Assembly: GCF_036898095.1 (NCBI RefSeq)
Contig: NC_090765.1
Span: 34,410,835-34,474,834 of the forward strand
DNA length: 64,000 bases
Source of the DNA: Palaemon carinicauda
Lineage: Eukaryota > Arthropoda > Malacostraca > Decapoda > Palaemonidae
Reading direction: 5' to 3'
The notes beneath the pieces are model-generated. The model worked only from the letters and a program-made list of their open reading frames with translations, did not search any database and was not told the DNA's origin. Below are positions 54,557 through 63,136 of this stretch, piece by piece (the stretch's first letter is position 1; each line of letters opens with the position of its first letter). A program made the translations under genes and the position numbers.

Positions 54557-54938
54557 TTTTCAATATTAATCTTACCCGATAATCATGTAGCTGTCAACTC
54601 CGTTGCCCGACAGAAATCTACGGACGGGATACGCCAGCGATCGCTATACAAGAGGGGGGTGTACTCACCAGCGCCATCTGTGGTCAGGTACTGCAGTACT
54701 TCTTGTCAACACCACCTTAATTTTTCCTCTGTCGTGCCGCCGGCAAGACCTACATGGATACGCTCTTGATTTTGGAGTCTTTGTTCACGGTTTTGGTGAA
54801 GTATTGCTCTGAAATTTAGCTTTCGCTATACAGGAAGCTTTTCCCTTAGCTTAGATAGCTTTTGGATTGATTTTGATTATTGGTATAACGATCTTTGCTT
54901 TAATTTGGAAACCCCCCTTGACTGTTCTCTAATTCAAG
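54557..54938 (+). repeat. Element F left ITR and short leader
   Basis: The ITR (~54560-54735) is the inverted match of 61245-61440. It contains CCAGCGATCGCTATACAAG and CCAGCGCCATCTGTGGTCAG. About 200 bases of leader separate it from the Gag ATG. The long leader with palindromes seen in A, D and G is absent. Confidence 0.85.
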
Positions 54939-57791
54939 ATGTCCGACCATTCTCAAGCTCCTAGACAAAGACGATGTAGTGTTAGGACTTGTAATAGGCG
55001 TGTTCCGAAGGCCTCGGTTGATCCTCACACCGTTTGTTCCGACTGTAGGGGAAAATCCTGTCAGTTGGAAGATCGATGTGAGGAATGTGCCGGGCTTTCG
55101 GAATTCGATTTTAATGAATTCCTCAAGTATACGGCTAAGTTAGAGAGGGAGAGAGTTAGGAGGAGTTCTTCTCGCTCTTTGGTTTATTCCTCCCCCCATG
55201 ATCCTCAACCTTTTCCTTCCCCTGTAGTGGTGACCCCCGAACCTATTACTAGTGCTCAGCCTGATATGTCGGATGTGTTACGTGCCATTCAGGCTTTAGG
55301 TGATAAGGTGGAGTCTGTAGTGAGTGACCACAAGTTTCTCTTGGCAGATGTCAAGGAACTTAAAGTGAAAAGTGCAGTGGGAAGTGGTAGTGCCAGTGCT
55401 GTGCCTAGTGTCAGTGTCAGTGTTGCGCATGAGGATACTTCTGTGCGTGCCAGTCGTCCTCCCAGTCCGGGACCTCTTGCAAGCTCCCAAGCCCAGGGGA
55501 GAAGCAATGTCGAAGGGCAAAAGGGTTCGGCAGGCCTTGATCGGCGCACAGTAGTATCCTCAGTGGTTGCGGGCGTATCTTATAGAGATCGTCACTTCCA
55601 CTCTCAGACGATTGAGCCCTTAATTTCCTCGTCTGCGGAAGAAGTTTCCGGGAGGAAACGCTGGACCCAGGTCTCAAGGCCTCTTAAGCGTAAGGTCCAG
55701 ACCGAGCGAGTCCAACAGCCCAGATGTAGCCACTGGGCTAGTTCGGACTCGCCGCAGTCATCTGATGGCTGCACACCTCCTAAGAGAGGTAAAGCGATGC
55801 CTCAACAGGCCTCTGCCCCAACTTCTGTTGATCCCAAGTTGGCTATGCTGCAGACTATGCAGTCGCAGCTTGCGGTGTTGATGCAGGAGTTTCAGGCAGA
55901 GAAGGTTAGCACACCTCCTCCTGCGAGCGCTCCTCCACCTCTGCGCAGTCCACCCTGCCAGACGTATGATGTTGAGGTTCCTCAACCTGCCTCCATGCGT
56001 GAGCTGCCGCATTGGGAGTTGCCAGATACCAGCGCTGTGCAGCAACCTCCACTTTCCTTGAGGCAGGAGCCTCTTGCTATGCGGCAACCTCCTCAACACT
56101 TGAGGCAGGAGCCTTATGCTTTGCAGCAACCTCCTCTACCCTTGAGGCAGGAGCCTCATTCGTTGCGACAACCTCCTCCATCCTCGAGGCAGCAACCTCT
56201 TGCGTTGCGGCAACCTCCACCATCCTTGAGGCAGCAACCTCAACTCTTGCGGCAGCCACCTCAACTCTTGAGGCAAGAACCTCAACTCTTGAGGCGAGAA
56301 CCTCAACTCTCGAGGCAAGCACCTCAACTCTTGAGGCAAGAACCTCAACTCTTGAGGCAAGAACCTCAACTCTTGAGGCAAGAGCCTCAACTCTTGAGGC
56401 AAGAGCCTCTCTCTGCGCAGCCACCTCCTCAACCCTTGAGGCAGGCGCAACTCTTGAGGCAGGAGCCTCATGCTATGAGGCAGCCACCTCAACGCATGCA
56501 GCAACCACATTCTTCGCAGCATGAGCCTCTTCCCATTCAACATGAACCGCAGTCTATGCAGCATGAGCCTCATGCCTTACAGCATTCGCTTCTCACCTCA
56601 CTTGCTCCTCAGACCCCCGCAGAACCTCCTTCATCCCAGCCTCATGACTTTGTCATTGCCAGCCCTCATCCTCTTCAGCAGAGACTTGAGGATGAATCCG
56701 CAAGTGCGCATGCACCCGTTCTTCAGGATTCAACCATTCAGCATACCGCTTTATCGTTACCTCTCGCTTCTCAACCCTCAGGTGATGAGTTTTCTGAGGA
56801 TGAAGCTGCTCACCTGGATGATCCTTCTTCTGATGTGGAGGAACCCAAGTCGTTGCCACCCTCCATTGACTTTCGTAAGGTCCTGACGCTGTTCAGAGAG
56901 TTATACCCTGAACACTTTGTTTCTGCTACCCCTCGTTCTCCTCCATCCGAGTTTTCTCTAGGCATGCAGCCTATTAAGTCTGCCTACACTAAGCTTATCT
57001 TCGCTAGATCATCAAAGAGAGCTTTGAGAATTTTAGGGGATTGGTTGCAGTCCAAGCAGCAACTGGGAAGGACGTCTTTTATGTTTCCTCCTCCTAAGCT
57101 GACTTCTAAGTCGGGCGTCTGGTATGCCACGGGAGAGGAACCAGGCTTGGCGATCCCTGCCTCTGCCCAGGCTGACTTCTCAAGTTTGGTTGACTCTCCC
57201 CGTAGATCGGCTATGAGACGCTCTAAGGTCTGCTGGACCTTTTCTGATTTGGACCACTTCTTGAAGGGAGTCTTTCGCGCCTTTGAAATTTTTAATTTCC
57301 TCGACTGGTGCCTGGGGGCCTTGAGCAAGAAGACTGCCCCTTCTGACAAAGACTCGGCCATGCTGATCATGTCCTGTATGGACAAAGCAATTCGCGATGG
57401 TTCTGGCGAACTTGCTTCTATTTTTGTCTCGGGAGTCCTCAAGAAAAGGGAACAACTTTGCTCCTTCCTTTCTACTGGTGTCACCTCTTGCCAGAGGTCA
57501 CAGTTACTTTTTGCTCCTCTCTCCAAGTTCCTGTTTCCTGAGGATCTAATCAAAGAGATGGCTGCGGCTCTTATACAGAAGGATACGCATGACCTCGTGG
57601 CCTCTTCAGCACGCAAGGCTAAGGTTGTACCTTCAGTACCGAGAACTTACCGCACCCCAGTGGCTGATACACCTGCTACCAGATTTATTCCGCCCTTTCG
57701 TGGCAGAGCCCCCAGCCGAGGAAGTACCCGCCCAGACGGTCACAGGGGCAGGTCCAAGAAAGGTGCCAAGTCCACGAAAAGCAAGCATTGA
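54939..57791 (+). CDS. Element F Gag-like protein
   Basis: 950 residues. N-terminus: a Cys-rich module (CSVRTCNRR, then CSDCRGKSC and RCEEC; residues ~12-50), probably zinc-binding. Then a coiled-coil-like segment (~105-150), a Ser/Pro-rich stretch, a basic patch (RPLKRK ~248), and a Gln/Pro/Leu/Arg repeat region (~365-545) from a 21-bp minisatellite. A conserved C-terminal domain follows (~650-900: DFRKVLTLFRELYP, WYATGEEPGLAIPASAQ, FNFLDWCLGAL, AMLIMSCMDKAI), then an Arg/Gly/Lys-rich tail. C aligns well over the C-terminal domain. Inferred role: particle/RNA-binding protein. Last 203 bases overlap the RT frame. Confidence 0.85.
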   Translation: MSDHSQAPRQRRCSVRTCNRRVPKASVDPHTVCSDCRGKSCQLEDRCEECAGLSEFDFNEFLKYTAKLERERVRRSSSRSLVYSSPHDPQPFPSPVVVTPEPITSAQPDMSDVLRAIQALGDKVESVVSDHKFLLADVKELKVKSAVGSGSASAVPSVSVSVAHEDTSVRASRPPSPGPLASSQAQGRSNVEGQKGSAGLDRRTVVSSVVAGVSYRDRHFHSQTIEPLISSSAEEVSGRKRWTQVSRPLKRKVQTERVQQPRCSHWASSDSPQSSDGCTPPKRGKAMPQQASAPTSVDPKLAMLQTMQSQLAVLMQEFQAEKVSTPPPASAPPPLRSPPCQTYDVEVPQPASMRELPHWELPDTSAVQQPPLSLRQEPLAMRQPPQHLRQEPYALQQPPLPLRQEPHSLRQPPPSSRQQPLALRQPPPSLRQQPQLLRQPPQLLRQEPQLLRREPQLSRQAPQLLRQEPQLLRQEPQLLRQEPQLLRQEPLSAQPPPQPLRQAQLLRQEPHAMRQPPQRMQQPHSSQHEPLPIQHEPQSMQHEPHALQHSLLTSLAPQTPAEPPSSQPHDFVIASPHPLQQRLEDESASAHAPVLQDSTIQHTALSLPLASQPSGDEFSEDEAAHLDDPSSDVEEPKSLPPSIDFRKVLTLFRELYPEHFVSATPRSPPSEFSLGMQPIKSAYTKLIFARSSKRALRILGDWLQSKQQLGRTSFMFPPPKLTSKSGVWYATGEEPGLAIPASAQADFSSLVDSPRRSAMRRSKVCWTFSDLDHFLKGVFRAFEIFNFLDWCLGALSKKTAPSDKDSAMLIMSCMDKAIRDGSGELASIFVSGVLKKREQLCSFLSTGVTSCQRSQLLFAPLSKFLFPEDLIKEMAAALIQKDTHDLVASSARKAKVVPSVPRTYRTPVADTPATRFIPPFRGRAPSRGSTRPDGHRGRSKKGAKSTKSKH
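56040..56480 (+). repeat. 21-bp coding minisatellite in element F Gag
   Basis: Units near CAACTCTTGAGGCAAGAACC encode PQLLRQE with variants (PPLSLRQE, PHSLRQP). The core 56230-56410 is nearly uniform; flanks are older 45-48-bp units with the same ending GAGGCAGGAGCCT. All expansion steps kept the frame. Confidence 0.9.
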
Positions 57792-59850
57792 CTCTCCTCC
57801 TCTCCAGACAGCTGTAGGAGCCAGACTCAAGACCTTCTGGCAAGCCTGGGAAAGAAGAGGTGCAGACGCTCAGTCTGTCAAGTGGCTAAGGGAGGGTTAC
57901 AGAATTCCGTTCTGCCGCAATCCCCCTCTGACCACTTCTCCCATCAACCTCTCTCCCAACTACAAGGAAAAGGACAAGAGGCTAGCGTTACATCAAGAGG
58001 TGTCGCTCCTGTTACAGAAGGAGGCAGTGGTGATAGTCCGGGATCATCAATCCCCGGGCTTTTACAACCGTCTCTTCCTGGTGGCCAAGAAGACAGGAGG
58101 TTGGAGACCGGTGCTGGACGTCAGTGCGCTCAATGCTTATGTCACCAAGCAGACGTTCACTATGGAGACGACGAAGTCGGTCCTAGCAGCGGTCAGGCAG
58201 GAGGACTGGATGGTCTCGTTGGATCTGAAAGACGCCTACTTTCACGTTCCCATCCATCCAGACTCCCAACCTTTTCTGAGATTCGTCTTTGGAGAGGTTG
58301 TGTACCAATTCCAAGCCCTGTGTTTTGGCCTAAGCACGGCACCTCTGGTGTTTACGCGACTGATGAGGAATATTGCGAAATTCCTCCACTTGGCGGACAT
58401 CAGAGCCTCCCTTTATTTAGACGACTGGCTTTTAAGAGCCCCCACAAGTCGTCGCTGTCTGGAGAGTCTCAGATGGACTTTGGATTTGACCGAGGAACTG
58501 GGTCTATTGGTCAATTTAGAGAAGTCCCAGCTTGTTCCTTCCCAAACCATCGTTTACCTGGGAATGGAGATTCAGAGTCAGGCTTTTCGGGCTTTTCCGT
58601 CGGCCCCAAGAATCAACCAAGCCCTAGAGTGCATCCTGAGCATGCTGAAGAAGAACAGATGCTCGGTGAGACAGTGGATGAGTCTAACAGGGACTCTGTC
58701 ATCGTTAGCCCTGTTCACCGAGTTAGGGAGACTCCACCTCCGCCCCCTTCAGTACCATCTAGCAGCTCATTGGGACAAGGATATGACGCTCGAGGCGGTC
58801 TCTATTCCTGTTACCAAAGAGATGAGGACTACTCTAATGTGGTGGAAGAGCAACATCCTTCTCAAGGAGGGTCTCTCTTTAGCTGTTCAGACCCCCGATC
58901 TTCATCTCTACTCGGACGCATCAGACTCGGGCTGGGGCGCGACCTTGGACGGACAGGAATGCTCGGGGACATGGAACAGGGAACAGGAAACGCTTCACAT
59001 CAATTGCAAGGAGTTGTTGGCAGTACATCTGGCCTTAATGAACTTCAAGTCCCTCCTGCTAAACAAGGTGGTGGAGGTGAACTCCGACAACACCACAGCC
59101 TTGGCGTACATCTCCAAGCAGGGAGGGACTCATTCGAGGAAGCTGTTCGAGATAGCAAGGGACCTCCTCATTTGGTCAAGAAGTCGAAAACTCACGCTGG
59201 TAACGAGATTCATTCAGGGCAATATGAATGTCTCGGCAGATTGCCTCATCAGGAAGGGTCAAGTCATCCCCACAGAATGGACCCTTCACAAGAACGTGTG
59301 CAACAGGCTTTGGGCCTTGTGGGGTCAGCCAACGATAGATCTGTTCGCTACCTCGATGACCAAGAGGCTCCCATTGTACTGTTCCCCGATCCCAGACCCG
59401 GCAGCAGTTCACGTGGATGCTTTTCTGCTGGATTGGTCCCACCTCGACCTGTATGCATTCCCGCCGTTCAAGATCATCAACAGGGTTCTTCAGAAGTTCG
59501 TCTCTCACGAAGGGACACGGCTGACGCTGGTTGCTCCCCTTTGGCCTGCAAGAGAATGGTTCACAGAGGTACTGCAATGGCTGGTCGACGTTCCCAGGAC
59601 TCTCCCTCTAAGAGTGGACCTTCTACGTCAACCTCACGTAAACAAGGTACACCCAAGCCTCCACGCTCTTCGTCTGACTGCCTTCAGACTATCGAAAGAC
59701 TCTCTAGAGCTAGAGGCTTTTCGAAGGAGGCAGCCAGAGCGATTGCCAGAGCAAGGAGGTTATCCACTCGCAGAGTCTATCAATCCAAGTGGGAAGTCTT
59801 CCGAAGCTGGTACAAGGCCAATGCAGTTTCCTCTACCAGTACCTCTGTAA
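57589..59850 (+). CDS. Element F reverse transcriptase - RNase H - methyltransferase-like protein
   Basis: 753 residues. RT motifs: SPGFYNRLFLVAKK (~155), WRPVLDVSALN (~175), SLDLKDAYFHVPIH (~212), CFGLSTAPLVF (~245) and catalytic YLDDW (~276-280). RNase H: Asp of YSDASDS (~442), Glu of CKELLA (~473), Asp of NSDNTTAL (~501) and Asp of SADCLIR (~550; relatives have LSR). C-terminal methyltransferase-like region: DLFATS (~584), FPPFKI (~624) and PLWPAREW (~651). The first ~65 codons overlap Gag in another frame, and the 3' two thirds overlap the YR frame. No stops. Copies C, D and A are broken versions of it. Confidence 0.92.
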   Translation: MTSWPLQHARLRLYLQYRELTAPQWLIHLLPDLFRPFVAEPPAEEVPAQTVTGAGPRKVPSPRKASIDSPPLQTAVGARLKTFWQAWERRGADAQSVKWLREGYRIPFCRNPPLTTSPINLSPNYKEKDKRLALHQEVSLLLQKEAVVIVRDHQSPGFYNRLFLVAKKTGGWRPVLDVSALNAYVTKQTFTMETTKSVLAAVRQEDWMVSLDLKDAYFHVPIHPDSQPFLRFVFGEVVYQFQALCFGLSTAPLVFTRLMRNIAKFLHLADIRASLYLDDWLLRAPTSRRCLESLRWTLDLTEELGLLVNLEKSQLVPSQTIVYLGMEIQSQAFRAFPSAPRINQALECILSMLKKNRCSVRQWMSLTGTLSSLALFTELGRLHLRPLQYHLAAHWDKDMTLEAVSIPVTKEMRTTLMWWKSNILLKEGLSLAVQTPDLHLYSDASDSGWGATLDGQECSGTWNREQETLHINCKELLAVHLALMNFKSLLLNKVVEVNSDNTTALAYISKQGGTHSRKLFEIARDLLIWSRSRKLTLVTRFIQGNMNVSADCLIRKGQVIPTEWTLHKNVCNRLWALWGQPTIDLFATSMTKRLPLYCSPIPDPAAVHVDAFLLDWSHLDLYAFPPFKIINRVLQKFVSHEGTRLTLVAPLWPAREWFTEVLQWLVDVPRTLPLRVDLLRQPHVNKVHPSLHALRLTAFRLSKDSLELEAFRRRQPERLPEQGGYPLAESINPSGKSSEAGTRPMQFPLPVPL

Positions 59851-60749
59851 CCCAAGTTGCTGACTTCCTGTTACATCTTAGGAATGTTAGATCTCTTTCG
59901 GCTACTACGATCAAGGGGTACAGAAGTATGTTGGCAGCAGTTTTCCGCCACAGAGGCTTGGATCTTTCCTCCAACAAAGATCTACAGGACATCCTTAGGT
60001 CTTTTGAGACCTCTAAAGAACGTCGCTTGTCCACTCCAGGCTGGAATCTAGACGTAGTCTTAAGGTTCCTTATGTCACCTAGATTTGAACCTCTCCAGTC
60101 AGCCTCTTTCAAAGACCTTACTCTCAAAACTCTTTTCCTCGTCTGCCTTGCAACAGCCAAAAGAGTTAGTGAGGTTCACGCCTTCAGCAGGAACATAGGA
60201 TTCACATCTGAAACAGCTACATGTTCCTTACAGCTCGGGTTTTTGGCGAAAAATGAACTTCCTTCACGTCCTTGGCCTAGATCGTTCGAAATTCCTAGCC
60301 TTTCCAACATGGTGGGTAACGAACTAGAGAGAGTTCTTTGCCCTGTCAGAGCTCTAAAGTACTATCTTAAAAGGTCTAAGCCTATACGAGGGCAATCAGA
60401 GGCCTTATGGTGTGCCATTAAGAAACCTTCGATGCCTATGTCCAAGAACGCAGTTTCTTACTACATAAGGCTTCTGATTAGAGAAGCTCATTCTCACATG
60501 AAGGATGAAGACCTTGCTTTGCTGAAGGTAAGGACACACGAAGTGAGAGCTGTGGCTACTTCAGTGGCCTTCAAACAGAACCGTTCTCTGCAGAGTATTA
60601 TGGATGCAACCTATTGGAGGAGCAAGTCAGTGTTTGCATCATTCTATCTCAAAGATGTCCAGTCTCTTTACGAGAACTGCTACACCCTGGGACCATTCGT
60701 AGCAGCGAGTGCAGTAGTAGGTGAGGGCTCAACCACTACATTCCCTTAA
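57882..60749 (+). CDS. Element F tyrosine recombinase (frame open through the RT gene)
   Basis: 955 open codons; only the last ~330 are recognisable. The core-binding domain starts near RVYQSKWEVFRSW (~628), and the catalytic domain has Arg of TAKRVSE (~761), His-x-x-Arg of THEVRAV (~886-889), Trp of TYWRSKS and nucleophile Tyr of SFYLKD (~922). It ends 27 residues later after a conserved EGSTTTFP tail shared with A, C and D. The upstream ~600 codons lie in the -1 frame of RT without a recognisable domain. Expected function: integration of circular cDNA. Actual start unknown. Confidence 0.88.
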   Translation: MAKGGLQNSVLPQSPSDHFSHQPLSQLQGKGQEASVTSRGVAPVTEGGSGDSPGSSIPGLLQPSLPGGQEDRRLETGAGRQCAQCLCHQADVHYGDDEVGPSSGQAGGLDGLVGSERRLLSRSHPSRLPTFSEIRLWRGCVPIPSPVFWPKHGTSGVYATDEEYCEIPPLGGHQSLPLFRRLAFKSPHKSSLSGESQMDFGFDRGTGSIGQFREVPACSFPNHRLPGNGDSESGFSGFSVGPKNQPSPRVHPEHAEEEQMLGETVDESNRDSVIVSPVHRVRETPPPPPSVPSSSSLGQGYDARGGLYSCYQRDEDYSNVVEEQHPSQGGSLFSCSDPRSSSLLGRIRLGLGRDLGRTGMLGDMEQGTGNASHQLQGVVGSTSGLNELQVPPAKQGGGGELRQHHSLGVHLQAGRDSFEEAVRDSKGPPHLVKKSKTHAGNEIHSGQYECLGRLPHQEGSSHPHRMDPSQERVQQALGLVGSANDRSVRYLDDQEAPIVLFPDPRPGSSSRGCFSAGLVPPRPVCIPAVQDHQQGSSEVRLSRRDTADAGCSPLACKRMVHRGTAMAGRRSQDSPSKSGPSTSTSRKQGTPKPPRSSSDCLQTIERLSRARGFSKEAARAIARARRLSTRRVYQSKWEVFRSWYKANAVSSTSTSVTQVADFLLHLRNVRSLSATTIKGYRSMLAAVFRHRGLDLSSNKDLQDILRSFETSKERRLSTPGWNLDVVLRFLMSPRFEPLQSASFKDLTLKTLFLVCLATAKRVSEVHAFSRNIGFTSETATCSLQLGFLAKNELPSRPWPRSFEIPSLSNMVGNELERVLCPVRALKYYLKRSKPIRGQSEALWCAIKKPSMPMSKNAVSYYIRLLIREAHSHMKDEDLALLKVRTHEVRAVATSVAFKQNRSLQSIMDATYWRSKSVFASFYLKDVQSLYENCYTLGPFVAASAVVGEGSTTTFP

Positions 60750-61142
60750 TCCCATAACCTTTTTTAACCTTTCTCTTGAATGCTTTTATTGTTGTTTTGG
60801 GTTGTTACGGTGGGCTAAGAAGCCTTCCGCATCCTTGTTGATTTGGCGGGTGGTCAATTCTTTCTTGAGAAGCGCCTAGGTTAGAGGTTGTGTTGAGGTC
60901 CTTTAGTATGGGTTGCAGCCCTTTATACTTCAGCACCTTAGAGTTGTTCAGCCTCCTAAGAGGACCGCTGCGCTCAGTAAGGAAGACGTACTTATTAAAG
61001 GCAGAGTAATGGTTCAAGTCGACTTCCTTACCAGGTACTTATAATTTCATTTGTTATTTTGAATAACTGATAATATGAAATACGGGATACTTAGCTTCTT
61101 GATTAACTTGTACACTGGTTTTCACCCACCCCCCTGGGTGTG

Positions 61143-61476
61143 AATCAGCTACATGATTATCGGGTAAGATTAATATTGAAAAATGTTATTTTCATTAGTA
61201 AAATAAATTTTTGAATATACTTACCCGATAATCATGATTTAATTGACCCACCCTTCCTCCCCATAGAGAACCAGTGGACCGAGGAAAAATTGAGGTGGTG
61301 TTGACAAGAAGTACTGCAGTACCTGACCACAGATGGCGCTGGTGAGTACACCCCCCTCTTGTATAGCGATCGCTGGCGTATCCCGTCCGTAGATTTCTGT
61401 CGGGCAACGGAGTTGACAGCTACATGATTATCGGGTAAGTATATTCAAAAATTTATTTTACTAATGAAAATAACAT
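61143..61476 (+). repeat. Element F ICR and right ITR
   Basis: ICR ~61145-61237: CAGCTACATGATTATCGGG…TTAATATTGAAAA (complement of left end) joined to ATGTTATTTTCATTAGTAAA (complement of right end). The right-end change ATTAGT is mirrored in the outer terminus (ACTAAT at 61460), so ICR and terminus have co-varied in this copy. Right ITR 61245-61440, outer right end to 61476. The F 3' UTR (60750-61142) shows no gene. Confidence 0.9.
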
Positions 61477-61477
61477 A

Positions 61478-61580
61478 TTTCCTTTCCTCACTGAGCTCTT
61501 TTTCCTGTTGGAGCCCTGGGGCTTATAGCATCATGCTTTTCCAACTAGGGTTGTAGCATAGCTTTTAATAATAATGATAT
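61478..61580 (+). mobile_element. SINE-A fragment next to element F
   Basis: Begins TTTCCTTTCCTCACTGAGCT and ends in AATAATAAT near 61570. Its 5' edge coincides with the end of F within a few bases, so either F inserted at or in the SINE, or the SINE was 5'-truncated there. Confidence 0.8.
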
Positions 61581-62564
61581 GGATTTCCACACTTATTTTC
61601 ATGTTTCAAACAATTTTAGTACTGTATAAATTTTGTTGGAAATTGTCTGGTTTAAAGTTAGGTGGGCTGTTATTTGCCAAAGTCTTAAATCTAACAGTTT
61701 TTGGTATAAAAAAGTTATAAAAAAGGTCAGAAAAACAATAATATTCTGTACTCCTGTAAAACCGTTTGTTCCTACATGGACACAATTTGCTGTGCTTTGA
61801 TAAGAGAATGAGTTCAGTTAAGCTGGAAACGGCCGTTAAAACTTCTAATGATTGGTATTAGTAGATGGCGAGTGGAGGGTAAGCCTTGCCTAACAGACAA
61901 GTCAATGAGCTCCCACTTTGATTTGGGCCCCTGAGAAGTACAGTCATATTTCTTTTCCTCCTCATATTTTGTTGTTTTACTTCTTTGCTTTTTATTTTAG
62001 ACAAATGTGTTTGAGGGATGTTAAGGAAGAAGAAAAGGATATGCATATGCTGGTATCCACATGCTTGTTCTTGTTGGGCAGCGTGTCTGTTTGCTGCTCA
62101 TTCCCTTCGCTAGTGTGAGCGTATGACGACAACATGAATATGAGGAAGTATATTTTCCTTGGACATTGCTGTGCTCTGTTGGAGGAAGAAGGTTTTGCTG
62201 CCACCGAGTTATAAGATTGGCACTACCCTTCTTCCTTGCAGGGTCTTTCCTTCCTTGGAAAGCCCCAAAAGGAGTTCAGTATCCCCTGTAGTGCTGTCTC
62301 TTTGAAGAGTCCTCTGTGGTTATTGTCCTGTATGGGAGCATTGTCATTGGCCTGTACTGTCCCTTTGAAGGCAAACTTCAAGTTCTTCCTTCTTCTCTGC
62401 CTCATCTTCATGAGAATTTACACATTGTGACTGTTGGAGGAAGAATAAGTGAAGACATCATCAAAGAATGACATCTCCTCGCATACGGGAATGGACAACT
62501 CCGAGAACCCCACCATACCTCTAAGATGGCGCGGAAGAATACTCCTGTGACGTATTATGTCCAG
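61581..62564. other. Intergenic sequence, no gene supported
   Basis: Small frames at 61918-62118 and 62236-62430 contain short hydrophobic stretches but have no domain or splice evidence. Otherwise nothing seen. Confidence 0.45.
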
Positions 62565-62912
62565 TTTTTTTTTTTTTTTTTTTAGGTTTAAAGGCTGCTC
62601 ATGAATAACAGAGGCAAGGAGCAGTGACATTGCCCGAGCAAGCAGGGCAGTGTCATAGAGACTGACCTTATATACATATGATTAGCATCCAAGTCCCCTC
62701 TCCACACAAGATAGGACCAGAGAGGGTCAGGCAATAGCTGCTTATGACTTGAATGATAGACCTAGAAGCTCCCCCAAAACCCCGCATCCTTAGCTCAAAA
62801 GAATGGTGAGGTTACAACGACCAAAGGAATTAACTAGTTTGAGAGGGACTTGAACCCCAGTCTGGCAATCGTCAGTCAGGGACGTTATCACATAGGCCGC
62901 TGCAACTCACCT
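62565..62912 (-). mobile_element. tRNA-derived SINE-C, full-length, minus strand
   Basis: On the minus strand it starts in tRNA-like sequence with a B box GGTTCAAGTCC (plus-strand GGACTTGAACC at ~62848) and ends in AGCAGCCTTTAAACCTAAAA with an A tract (T17-18 at 62565-62583). It matches 10456-10866 except for the TA/TG expansion there. Confidence 0.85.
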
Positions 62913-63136
62913 GTACCTCGTTTTTTCCTGTCCTAGAAAGGTTTGGATGATGCTCCGCCCTTTCGTCCTCAACATGACCAGTCCAGGAAAAGGGGTCATG
63001 GAAGGAAATGAGGGGGGGATGCTGAAATCAAAATTACCCTCCTACAACTTCTGCCTGTCAAAACATTTAGCAAGTTGACACAGACACAGAGCAGAAAACT
63101 TGTGGGTGGAAGTCCTCCGAGATGGTTACCACCTAC

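Larger units (their letters stand above)
54557..61476 (+). mobile_element. DIRS-type retrotransposon F (plus strand, apparently intact)
   Basis: 6.92 kb. All three genes are open, ITRs differ at about one of ~140 compared bases, and the ICR is perfect. The left end is TTTTCAATATTAATCTTACC and the right end AATAACAT. It is the reference copy of the lineage shared with A, C, D and G. Right after its right end comes a SINE-A fragment. Confidence 0.92.

Noticed and set aside
56012..56573. Long ORFs in other frames of the element F Gag repeat
   Set aside because: The 21-bp unit is a multiple of three without stops in several frames; only the Gag frame continues into conserved sequence.
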